Assembly: GCA_949130495.1 (NCBI GenBank)
Contig: OX422213.1
Span: forward strand, 535,789,467-535,853,466
DNA: 64,000 nucleotides
Direction: 5' to 3'
Source of the DNA: Sambucus nigra
Taxonomy: Eukaryota; Streptophyta; Magnoliopsida; Dipsacales; Adoxaceae
Numbering within the stretch: position 1 is the first letter of the stretch; each line of letters opens with the position of its first letter. The notes beneath the pieces are model-generated. The model was not told where the DNA came from. It searched no databases and worked only from the letters and a program-made list of their open reading frames with translations. Made by a program: the position numbers and the translations under genes. Below are positions 38,801 to 49,139 of the stretch, one piece after another.

Positions 38801-39134
38801 CAGTCGTTTTGAAAAACAGAACGCCAGCTGTACAATACTGCGTAACAAAAACGCTAACAACATATTACCGTTGCTAAAAAATGAAACTGCGTCGTTTTAA
38901 ATGAGAATCCAAAAACCATTTTTGGTTTTGATAGAAACCGTGAGCGGTGAAAACCATTTTTGGAAGACAGCTGGAACACATAAAAAGTTACCGTTGTTAA
39001 TAGAAATAAAACGGCATCGTTTATAAAAATGGAAGCCAGCTGTTCAAAAAAAATTGTCGTTGACAATAGAGTGGCACGGTGACGTTTTAATAGATTGGAA
39101 ACCAAGTGACGTCGTTTATAAAAACAGAAAACCA
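38801..39134 (-). repeat. Degenerate direct repeats in U3, upstream of the TATA box
   Basis: Four to five diverged copies of a CGTTTT/CGTTTATAAAAA core linked to AGCCAGCTG-like sequence are visible: CAGTCGTTTTGAAAAACAGA then CGCCAGCTG (38,801-38,830); GCGTCGTTTTAAATGAG (38,889-); GGAAGACAGCTGG (38,962-); GGCATCGTTTATAAAAATGG then AGCCAGCTG (39,013-39,042); and GTGACGTCGTTTATAAAAAC then AGAAAACCAG (39,106-39,135). They lie 180-520 bp upstream of the TATA box on the minus strand, where LTR enhancers usually sit. Some contain TGACGT, the core bound by plant bZIP factors. Function is inferred from position only. Confidence 0.55.
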
Positions 39135-39627
39135 GATTTAAAAAGAAACCGGGGCGGTCTTATCTCAGCTTCTGAAACAAAGTAAAATTGTTTTAACAAC
39201 TGAGCACACCAACAGTAAATGGGAGACACGCTATCAGATATTGACAGCTACAGGCCGAGCCAGTAAATGGTGTAAGACAAATGTAATTTCGGCAATAGTG
39301 ATCATAGTCAAATCAGTATGGCAAATACATTAAATAATATAATATATTAGCATACACATGTGATAGGCCAATAGTCTTTGGCTAGGAAAGGTACACGCAT
39401 ATACACGCCAACAGATGTGGCAAAGCAAAAGGCATGGGTCAAGTCTGCCAAAAGCTTTAAATGCTAAAAACAATCCTATATATATTATCATTAATGCATG
39501 CATACATATATAATATACTAACATATCTATATATATATAACATCACAAGTGAAAGGCATGCATACACATACATATATTAACATATATATAAAAACACACG
39601 CACGTATACAACATATATTATGTATAC

Positions 39628-39630
<3 letters not shown>

Positions 39631-39695
<65 letters not shown>
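39631..39695. repeat. (AT)n microsatellite
   Basis: This is an uninterrupted AT dinucleotide run of 65 bp inside the U3 part of the LTR, flanked by further ACATAT and ATACAT variants. Its length is likely to be unstable and prone to sequencing error. Confidence 0.97.
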
Positions 39696-39696
<1 letters not shown>

Positions 39697-39749
39697 GCAT
39701 ACATAAAAACATATATTAATACATATATATGTAAGAGCCACGCACATGC

Positions 39750-39960
39750 ATATTTTAAATCAAAAAAAATATTTTTAACTTCAAATATTTTATTCCGAAA
39801 ATTTTATTAAAAGAAATATTTTGTGTCAAAATTTTATTTTCACAAAAATATTTATTTTTATAAAAACTTCAAATTAAAATATTGAACTCAAAAAAAACTT
39901 TATTATGACGAAACAAAATATATTATCATAAGATATGATAAAATGCAAAATGCAACGTGA
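39750..39960. other. Very AT-rich stretch in the LTR
   Basis: Runs of A and T (for example AAAAAAAATATTTTTAAC) dominate, with little G or C. It forms the distal part of U3. It carries no ORF or recognisable motif. Its composition contrasts sharply with the GC-rich satellite about 300 bp away. Confidence 0.7.
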
Positions 39961-40206
39961 TGTCGTGTCCTACGTGATAAAAAATTCCTATGAGCCATAA
40001 CAATGAAAAATACCTTTCTCTGAGATGGCGGACTGAATGGAGATTACATTTGATGTAGATGGACAAAGAGAGCTTGGAGTCGATATGGGGACACACAAAC
40101 CTAAATTACAAAAATATTTTGTCAAAATTCTAGTCCAACTAGATGAAGTCCTATATAGCTAAAGCACGAAAAGAAAATCCTAGGTGTGCTCTATATAGGG
40201 CCTTCA

Positions 40207-40211
40207 AAATA
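40207..40211. repeat. Target-site duplication, right copy (AAATA)
   Basis: These five bases follow GGGCCTTCA and are continued by TACAAATTGAAGTCG, which is what follows AAATA in the uninterrupted copies. Confidence 0.85.
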
Positions 40212-41799
40212 TACAAATTGAAGTCGTACTCTCAAATCGGGAGACCCGCGGATGCGGGGTCAGTTCCTACGAGTTACATTGGTCCCGTGGGAGGTGTTGG
40301 CGCCACCCACGGGGCCGTTCGGGAGCTATTTCGAGTTTTCACCCTCTAACGCCATGTTTTGCTTAAGTCTAGAAATATGAAAATTACCTTCGTATTCTAA
40401 AATCGGGAGTCCCTCAGTGGGTTCAGTTCCTACGAGTTACGTTGGTCCCGTGGAAGGTGTTGGTGCCACCCACGGGGACGTTCGGGGGCTGTTCCGAGTT
40501 CTTGCCCTCTAACGCCATGTTTTTAAGCCTAGGTCTAGAAATAGGAAAATTATCATCATTTTCTCAAATCGGGTGTCCCGCGACTGCGAGGTCAGTTCTT
40601 ATAAGTTACATTGGTCCCGTGGGAGGGGTTCGTGCCACCCACGGGACGTTATAGGGTTGTTTCCAGTTTTCATCCTCTAACGCCATGTTTTTAAGCCTAA
40701 GTCAAGAAATATGCAAATAACCGTTGTATTCTCAAACCAGGAGTCCCGCGGCTGCGGGGTCAGTTCCTACGAGTAATATTTGTCCCGTGGGAGGCGTTGA
40801 TGCCACCCACGAGGCCGTTCGTGGGCTGTTTTGAGTTTTCACCCTCTAACGCCATGTTTTTAAACCTAAGTCTAGAAATATCCCAATGACCGTCGTATTC
40901 TCAAACCGGGAGTCCTGCGGATGTGGGGCCAGTTCCTACGAGTTACATTGGTCCCGTGGGAGGGGTTATTGCCACCCAGGGAGACGTTAGAGGGCTGTTT
41001 CGAGTCTTCACCCTCTAACGCCATGTTTTCAATCAAAAGTCTAGAAATATGCAAATTATCATCGTATTCTCAAACCGGGAGTCTCGCGGCTGCAGGTTCA
41101 GTTCCTAGGAGTTACATTGGTCCCGTGGGAGGTATTGGTGCCACCCACGGGGCCGTTCAGGTGCTGTTTCGAGTTTTCACCCTCTAACGTCATGTTTTTA
41201 TGCCTAAGTCTAGAAATATACAAATTGAAATCGTACTCTCAAATCGGGAGACCCGCGGCTGCGGGGTCAGTTCCTAAGAGTTACATTGGTCCCGTGGGAG
41301 GTGTTGGCGCCACCCACGGGGCCGTTCGGGGGATGTTTCGAGTTTTCACCCTCTAACGCCATGTTTTGCTTAAGTCCAGAAATGTGCAGATTATCGTTGT
41401 ATTCTCAAATCGGGAGTACCGCGGCTGCGGGGTGAGTTCCTACGAGTTACATTGGTCCCGTGGGAGGCGTTGATGCCACCCACGAGGCCGTTCGTGGGCT
41501 GTTTTGAGTTTTCACCCTCTAACGCCATGTTTTTAAGCCTAAGTCTAGAAATATGCAAATTACCGTCGTATTCTCATACCGGGAGTCCCGCGGATGTGGG
41601 GTTAGTTCCAACGAGTTACATTGGTTCTGTGGGAGGTGTTATTGCCACCTACGGGGACGTTAGAGGGTTGTTTCAAGTCTTCACCCTCTAACGCCATGTT
41701 TTTAATCCTAAGTCTAAAAATATGCAAATTACCATCGTATTCTCAAACCGGGAGTCCCGCGGCTGCGGGGTCAGTTCCTACGAGTTACATTGGTCCCGT

Positions 41800-43700
41800 A
41801 GGAGGTATTGGTGCCACCCACGGGGCCGTTCAGGTGCTATTTTGAGTTTTCCCCCTCTAATGTCACATTTTTATGCCTAAGTCTAGAAATATACAAATTG
41901 AAGTCGTACTCTCAAATCGGGAGACCCGCGGATGCGGGGTCAGTTCCTACGAGTTACATTGGTCCCGTGGGAGGTGTTGGCGCCACCCACGGGGCCGTTC
42001 GGGGGCTGTTTCGAGTTTTCACCCTCTAACGCCATGTTTTTCTTAAGTCTAGGAATATGCAAATTACCTTCGTATTCTCAACTCAGGAGTCCCTCAGTGG
42101 GTTCAGTTCCTACGAGTTACGTTGGTCCCGTGGAAGGTGTTGGTGCCACCCACGGGGACGTTCGGGGACTGTTTCGAGTTCTCGCCCTCTAACGCCATGT
42201 TTTTAAGCCTAGGTCTAAAAATAGGCAAATTATCATCATTTTCTCAAATCGAGTGTCCCGCGGCTGCGAGGTCAGTTCCTATAGGTTACATTGGTCCCGT
42301 GGGAGGGGTTCGTGCCACCCACGGGGACGTTAGAGGGTTGTTTCCAGTTTTCATCCTCTAACGCCATGTTTTTAAGCCTAAGTCAAGATATATGCAAATA
42401 ACCGTCGTATTCTCAAACCGGGAGTCCCGCGGCTGCGGGGTCAGTTCCTACGATAATATTTGTCCCGTGGGAGGCGTTGATGCCACCCACGTGGCCGTTC
42501 GTGGGCTGTTTTGAGTTTTCACCCTCTAACGCCATATTTCTAAACCTAAGTCTAGAAATATGCCAATGACCATCGTATTCTCAAACCGGGAGTCCTGCGG
42601 ATGTGGGGTCAGTTCCTACGAGTTACATTGGTCCCGTGGGAGGTGTTATTGCCACCTAGGGGGACGTTAGAGGGCTGTTTCGAGTCTTCACCCTCTAACG
42701 CCATGTTTTCAATCATAAGTCTAGAAATATGAAAATTATCATCGTATTCTCAAATCGGGAGTCTCGCGGCTGCATGGTCAGTTCCTTGGAGTTACATTGG
42801 TCCCGTGGGAGGTATTGGTGCCACCCACGGGGCCGTTCAGGTGCTGTTTCGAGTTTTCACCCTCTAAGGTCATGTTTTTATGCCTAAGTCTAGAAATATA
42901 CAAATTGAAATCGTACTCTCAAATCGGGAGACCCGCGACTACGGGGTCAGTTCCTACTAGTTACATTGGTCCCGTGGGAGGTGTTGGCGCCACCCACGGG
43001 GCCGTTCGGGGGTTGTTTCGAGTTTTCACCCTCTAATGCCATGTTTTGCTTAAGTCTAGAAATATGCAAATTATCTTCATTTTCTCAAATTGGGTGTCCC
43101 GCGGCTGCGGGTCAGTTCCTACGATTTCATTGGTCCCGTGGGAGGTGTTGGTGCCACCCACGGGGATGTTGGGGGACTGTTTCGAGTTCTCACCCACTAC
43201 CGCCATGTTTTTAAGCCTAAGTCTAGATATATGCAAATTACCGTCATATTCTCAAATCGGGAGTCCCGCGCCTGCGGGGTCAGTTCGTACGAGTTACATT
43301 GGTCCCGTGGGAGGTGTTCGTGCCACTCAACCTAAGTCTAGAAATATCCAAATTACCATCATATTCTCAAGCCGAAAGACCCGCGGTTGCGGGGTCAGTT
43401 CCTACGAGTTACATTTGTCCCGTGGGAGGTGTTGGTGCCACCCACGGGGCCGTGCGGGGGCTGTTTCGAGTTTTCACCCTCTAACGCCATGTTTTTATGC
43501 CTAAGTCTAGAAATATGCAAATTACCGTCGTATTCTCAAACCGCGAGTCCCGCGGCTACAGGGTCAGTTCGTACGAGTTACATTGGTCCCGTGGGAGGTA
43601 GTTGTGCCACCTAACCTAAGTCTAGAAATATGCAAATTACCATCATATTCTCAAACCTAAAGACCCGCGGCTGCGGGGTCAGTTCCTACGAGTTACATTG
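41800..43700. repeat. Block C higher-order unit (~1,906 bp), copy 1
   Basis: It aligns to the following unit at an offset of 1,906-1,907 bp: 41,932/43,838, 42,122/44,028, 42,797/44,703 and 43,299/45,206. It shares the shortened core CCCTCAGTGGG, the GGAGGGGTTCGTGCC variant and the TTTTCAATCATAAGTC variant. Where the next unit has the TCTATAAATA tag, this one has TCTAGAAATA (41,880-41,889). Edges are approximate. Confidence 0.75.
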
Positions 43701-43792
43701 GTCCCGTGGGAGGTTGGTGCCACCCACGAGGCCGTTCAGGTGCTATTTTGAGTTTTCACCCTCTAATGTCACATTTTTAAGCCTAAGTCTAT

Positions 43793-45699
43793 AAATATAC
43801 AAATTGAAATCGTACTCTCAAATCGGGAGACCCGCGGATGCGGGGTCAGTTCCTACGAGTTACATTGGTCCCGTGGAAGGTGTTGGCGCCACCCACGGGG
43901 CCGTTCGGGGGCTATTTCGAGTTTTCACCCTCTAATGCCATGTTTTGCTTAAGTCTAGAAATATGAAAATTACCTTCGTATTCTCAAATCGGGAGTCCCT
44001 CAGTGGGTTCAGTTCCTACGAGTTACGTTGGTCCCGTGGAAGGTGTTGGTGCCACCCACGGGGACGTTCGGGGGCTGTTTCGAGTTCTTGCCCTCTAACG
44101 CCATGTTTTTAAGCCTAGGTCTAGAAATAGAAAAATTATCATCATTTTCTCAAATCGGGTGTCCCGCGGCTGCGAGGTCAGTTCCTATAAGTTACATTGG
44201 TCCCGTGGGAGGGGTTCGTGCCACCCACGGGACGTTATAGGGTTGTTTCGAGTTTTCATCCTCTAACGCCATGTTTTTAAGCCTAAGTCAAGAAATATGC
44301 AAATAACCGTCGTATTCTCAAACCGGGAGTCCCGCGGCTGCGGGGTCAGTTCCTACGAGTAACATTGGTCCCGTGGGAGACGTTGATGCCACCCACGAGG
44401 CCGTTCGTGGGCTGTTTTGAGTTTTCACCCTCTAAGGCCATGTTTTTAAACCTAAGTCTAGAAATATGCAAATGACCGTCGTATTCTCAAACCGGGAGTC
44501 CTGCGGATGTGGGGTCAGTTCTTACGAGTTACATTGGTCCCGTGGGAGGTGTTATTGCCACCCAGGGGGACGTTAGAGGGCTGTTTCGAGTCTTCACCCT
44601 CTAACGCCATGTTTTCAATCATAAGTCTAGAAATATGCAAATTATCATCGTATTCTCAAACCGGGAGTCTAGCAGCTGCGCGGTCAGTTCCTAGGAGTTA
44701 CATTGGTCCCGTGGGAGGTATTGGTGCCACCCAAAGGGCCGTTCAGGTGCTGTTTCGAGTTTTCACCCTCTAACGTCATGTTTTAATGCCTAAGTCAAGA
44801 AATATACAAATTGAAATCATACTCTCAAATCGGGAGACCCGCGGCTGCGGGGTCAGTTCCTACGAGTTACATTGGTCCCGTTGGAGGTGTTGGCACCACC
44901 CACGGGGCCGTTCGGGGGTTGTTTTGAGTTTTCACCCTCTAACGCCATGTTTTGCTTAAGTCTAGAAATATGCAAATTATCGTCGTTTTCTCAAATCGGG
45001 TGTCCCGCGACTGCGGGTCAGTTCCTACGATTCACATTGGTCCCGTGGGAGGTGTTGGTGCCAGCCATGGGGATGTTTGGGGACTGTTTCGAGTTCTCAC
45101 CCACTATCGCCATGTTTTTAAGCCTAAGTCTAGAACTATGCAAATTACCGTCGTATTCTCAAATCGGGAGTCCCGCGGCTGTGGGGTCAGTTCGTATGAG
45201 TTACATTGGCCTCGTGGGAGGTGTTGGTGCCACCCAACCTAAGTCTAGAAATATCCAAATTACCATCATATTCTCAAGCCGAAAGACCCGCGGTTGCGGG
45301 GTCAGTTCCTACGAGTTACATTTGTCTCGTGGGAGGTGTTGGTGCCACCCACGGGGCCGTGCGGGGGCTGTTTCGAGTTTTCACCCTCTAACGCCATGTT
45401 TTTATGCCTAAGTCTAGAAATATGCAAATTACCATCGTATTCTCAAACCGGGAGTCCCGCAGCTACGGGGTCAGTTCGTACGAGTTACATTGGTCCCGTG
45501 GGAGGTGTTGGTGCCACCCAACCTAAGTCTAGAAATATGCAAATTACCCTCATATTCTCAAACTTAAAGACCCGCGGCTGCGGGGTCAGTTCCTACGAGT
45601 TACATTGGTCCCGTGGGAGGTTGGTGCCACCCACGGGGCCGTTCAGGTGCTATTTTGAGTTTTCACCCTCTAATGTCACATTTTTAAGCCTAAGTCTAT
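43793..45699. repeat. Block C higher-order unit (1,907 bp), copy 2
   Basis: It is bounded by TCTATAAATA tags (AAATA at 43,793 and 45,700). The length fits about ten full monomers and two 115-bp monomers, with a few small deletions. Variants shared with the next unit at exactly 1,907 bp include TTTTCAATCATAAGTC, AGTCTAGCAGCTGCGCGGTC and CCCGTTGGAGG. Confidence 0.88.
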
Positions 45700-48600
45700 A
45701 AATATACAAATTGAAATCGTACTCTCAAATCGGGAGGCCCGCGGATGCGGGGTCAGTTCCTACGAGTTACATTGGTCCCGTGGGAGGTGTTGGCGCCACC
45801 CACGGGGCCGTTCGGGGGCTATTTCGAGTTTTCACCCTCTAACGCCATGTTTTGCTTAAGTCTAGAAATATGAAAATTACCTTCGTATTCTCAAATCGGG
45901 AGTCCCTCAGTGGGTTCAGTTCCTACGAGTTACGTTGGTCCCGTGGAAGGTGTTGGTGCCACCCACGGGGACGTTCGGGGGCTGTTTCGAGTTCTTGCCC
46001 TCTAACGCCATGTTTTTAAGCCTAGGTCTAGAAATAGGAAAATTATCATCATTTTCTCAAATCGGGTGTCCCGCGGCTGCGAGGTCAGTTCCTATAAGTT
46101 ACATTGGTCCCGTGGGAGGGGTTCGTGCCACCCACGGGATGTTATAGGGTTGTTTCCAATTTTCATCCTCTAACGCCATGTTTTTAAGCCTAAGTCAAGA
46201 AATATGCAAATAACCGTCGTATTCTCAAACCGGGAGTCCCGCGGCTGCGGGGTCAGTTCCTACGAGTAACATTGGTCCCGTGGGAGGCGTTGATGCCACC
46301 CACGAGGCCGTTCGTGGGCTGTTTTGAGTTTTCACCCTCTAAGGCCATGTTTTTAAACCTAAGTCTAGAAATATGCAAATGACCGTCGTATTCTCAAACC
46401 GGGAGTCCTGCGGATGTGGGGTCAGTTCTTACGAGTTACATTGGTCCCGTGGGAGGTGTTATTGCCACCCAGGGGGACGTTAGAGGGCTGTTTCAAGTCT
46501 TCACCCTCTAACGCCATGTTTTCAATCATAAGTCTAGAAATATGCAAATTATCATCGTATTCTCAAACCGGGAGTCTAGCAGCTGCGCGGTCAGTTCCTA
46601 GGAGTTACATTGGTCCCGTGGGAGGTATTGGTGCCACCCACAGGGCCGTTCAGGTGCTGTTTCGAGTTTTCACCCTCTAACGTCATGTTTTAATGCCTAA
46701 GTCAAGAAATATACAAATTGAAATCATACTCTCAAATCGGGAGACCCGCGGCTGCGGGGTCAGTTCCTACGAGTTACATTGGTCCCGTTGGAGGTGTTGG
46801 CGCCACCCACGGGGCCGTTCGGGGGTTGTTTTGAGTTTTCACCCTCTAACGCCATGTTTTGCTTAAGTCTAGAAATATGCAAATTATCGTCGTTTTCTCA
46901 AATAGGGTGTCCCGCGACTGCGGGTCAGTTCCTACGATTTACATTGGTCCCGTGGGAGATGTTGGTGCCAGCCACGGGGATGTTTGGGGACTGTTTCGAG
47001 TTCTCACCCACTATCGCCATGTTTTTAAGCCTAAGTCTAGAACTATGCAAATTACCGTCGTATTCTCAAATCGGGAGTCCCGCGGCTGTGGGGTCAGTTC
47101 GTATGAGTTACATTGGCCCCGTGGGAGGTGTTGGTGCCACCCAACCTAAGTCTAGAAATATCCAAATTACCATCATATTCTCAAGCCGAAAGACCCGCGG
47201 TTGCGGGGTCAGTTCCTACGAGTTACATTTGTCTCGTGGGAGGTGTTGGTGCCACCCACGGGGCCGTGCGGGGGCTGTTTCGAGTTTTCACCCTCTACCG
47301 CCATGTTTTTATGCCTAAGTCTTGAAATATGCAAATTACCATCATATTCTCAATCCGGGAGTCCCGCGGCTACGGGGTCAGTTCGTACGAGTTACATTGG
47401 TCCCGTGGGAGGTGTTGGTGCCACCCAGCCTAAGTCTAGAAATATGAAAATTACCGTCATATTCTCAAACCGAAAGACCCGCAGCTACGGGGTCAGTTCC
47501 TACGAGTTACATTGGTCCCGTGGGAGGAGTTGGTGCCACCCACGGGGCCGTTCGGGGGTTGTTTCAAGTTTTCACTCTCTAACGCCATGTTTTTAAGCCT
47601 AAGTCTAGAAATATGCAAATTACCATCTTATTCTCAAACCGAGAGTCCCGTGGCTGCGGGGTCAGTTCTTATGAGTTACATTGCTCCCGTGGGAGGTGTT
47701 GGTGCCACCCGCGGGGCCGTTAGAGGGCTATTTCAAGTTTTCACCCTCTAAAGCCATGTTTTTAAGCCTAAGTCTAGATATATGCAAATTACCATCGTAT
47801 TCTCAAACCGGGAGTCCCACGGCTACGGGGTCCGTTCCATTGAGTTACATTGGTCCCGTGGGAGGTGTTGGTGCCACCCACGGGGACGTTCGAGGAATGT
47901 TTCGAGTTTTCACCATCTAACGCCATGTTTTTAAGCCGAAGTCTAGAAATATGCAAATTACCGTTGTATTCTCAAATCGGGAGACCCGCGGCTACGAAGT
48001 CAGTTCCTACGAGTTACATTGGTCCCGTGGGAGGTGTTGGCGCCACCCACGGGGCCGTTCGGGGGTTGTTTTGAGTTTTCACCCTCTAATGCCATGTTTT
48101 GCTTAAGTCTAGAAATATGCAAATTATCGTCGTTTTCTCAAATTGGGTGTCCCGCCGCTGCGGGTCAGTTCCTACGATTTACATTGATCCCGTGGGAGGT
48201 GTTGGTGCCACCCACGGGGATGTTGGTGGACTGTTTCGAGTTCTCACCCACTACCGCCATGTTTTTAAGCCTAAGTCTAGAAATATGCAAATTACCGTCG
48301 TATTCTCAAATCGGGAGTCCCGCGGATGCGGGGTCAGTTCGTACGAGTTACATTGGTCCCATGGGAGGTGTTGGTGCCACCCAACCTAAGTCTAGAAATA
48401 TCAAAATTACCATCATATTCTCAAGCCGAAAGACCCGCGGTTGCGGGGTCAGTTCCTACGGGTTACATTTGTCCCGTGGGAGGTGTTGGTGCCACCCACG
48501 GGGCCGTGCGGGGGCTGTTTCATGTTTTCACCCTCTAACGCCATGTTTTTATGCCTAAGTCTAGAAATATGCAAATTACCGTCGTATTCTCAAACCGCGA

Positions 48601-48846
48601 ATCCCGCGGCTACAGGGTCAGTTCGTACGAGTTACATTGGTCCCGTGGGAGGTGGTTGTGCCACCCAACCTAAGTCTATAAATATGCAAATTACCATCAT
48701 ATTCTCAAACCTAAAGACCCGCAGCTGCGGGGTCAGTTCCTACGAGTTACATTGGTCCCGTGGGAGGTTGGTGCCACCCACGGGGCCGTTCAGGTGCTAT
48801 TTTGAGTTTTCACCCTCTAATGTCACATTTTTAAGCCTAAGTCTAT
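45700..48846. repeat. Block C higher-order unit, expanded form (3,147 bp)
   Basis: It starts like the 1,907-bp unit but contains an additional 1,240 bp (3,147 - 1,907). The extra part lies between the short-monomer pairs at 47,144/47,429 and 48,384/48,669, which are 1,240 bp apart. The same 1,240-bp spacing occurs left of the LTR (35,435/35,717 and 36,677/36,957), so this expanded form predates the insertion. Confidence 0.82.
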
Positions 48847-49139
48847 AAATATACAAATTGAAGTCGTACTCTCAAATCGGGAGACCCGCGGATGCGGGGT
48901 CAGTTCCCACGAGTTACATTGGTCCCGTGGGAGGTGTTGGCACCACCCACGGGGCCGTTCGGGGGCTATTTCGAGTTTTCACCCTCTAATGCCATGTTTT
49001 GCTTAAGTCTAGAAATATGAAAATTACCTTCGTATTCTAAAATCGGGAGTCCCTCAGTGGGTTCAGTTCCTACGAGTTACGTTGGTCCCGTGGAAGGTGT
49101 TGGTGCCACCCACGGGGACGTTCGGGGGCTGTTTCGAGT

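Larger units (their letters stand above)
37141..40206 (-). mobile_element. Solo LTR of an LTR retrotransposon, minus orientation
   Basis: The satellite is interrupted by 3,066 bp of unrelated, AT-rich sequence. Read on the minus strand it begins TGAAGGCCC and ends GGTCACCTCA, the TG...CA ends usual for LTRs. It is flanked by a direct AAATA (37,136-37,140 and 40,207-40,211). Removing the element and one AAATA restores the satellite motif TCTATAAATATACAAATTGA found intact elsewhere. On the minus strand there is a TATA box (TCTATAAATAG), then a downstream leader-like region, and near the end CGTTAAATAAATACCGTGTG with an AATAAA. The last part resembles the R/U5 end of plant Ty1/copia LTRs, an impression from memory rather than an alignment. 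There is no second LTR, no gag-pol ORF and no primer-binding site, so a solo LTR left by LTR-LTR recombination is the simplest reading. TGAGGTGA occurs both at the plus-strand start (37,141) and at 37,382-37,389, so an alternative inner terminus should be kept in mind. Confidence 0.8.

Noticed and set aside
38854..39105. Minus-strand ORF of 83 codons in the LTR
   Set aside because: It overlaps the degenerate U3 repeats, lies upstream of the candidate TATA box, and shows no recognisable domain.
39527..39712. Minus-strand ORF of 61 codons rich in alternating Tyr-Ile
   Set aside because: It is a translation of the AT microsatellite.
37141..40206. DNA transposon (MULE, hAT) or Helitron as the inserted element
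   Set aside because: There is no terminal inverted repeat beyond the TG..CA ends, the target duplication is 5 bp and not 8-9 bp, and the Helitron TC/CTRR ends are absent. LTR signals fit better.
37141..40206. Complete LTR retrotransposon
   Set aside because: I found no paired direct repeat of LTR length inside the interval, no gag-pol coding sequence and no primer-binding site.
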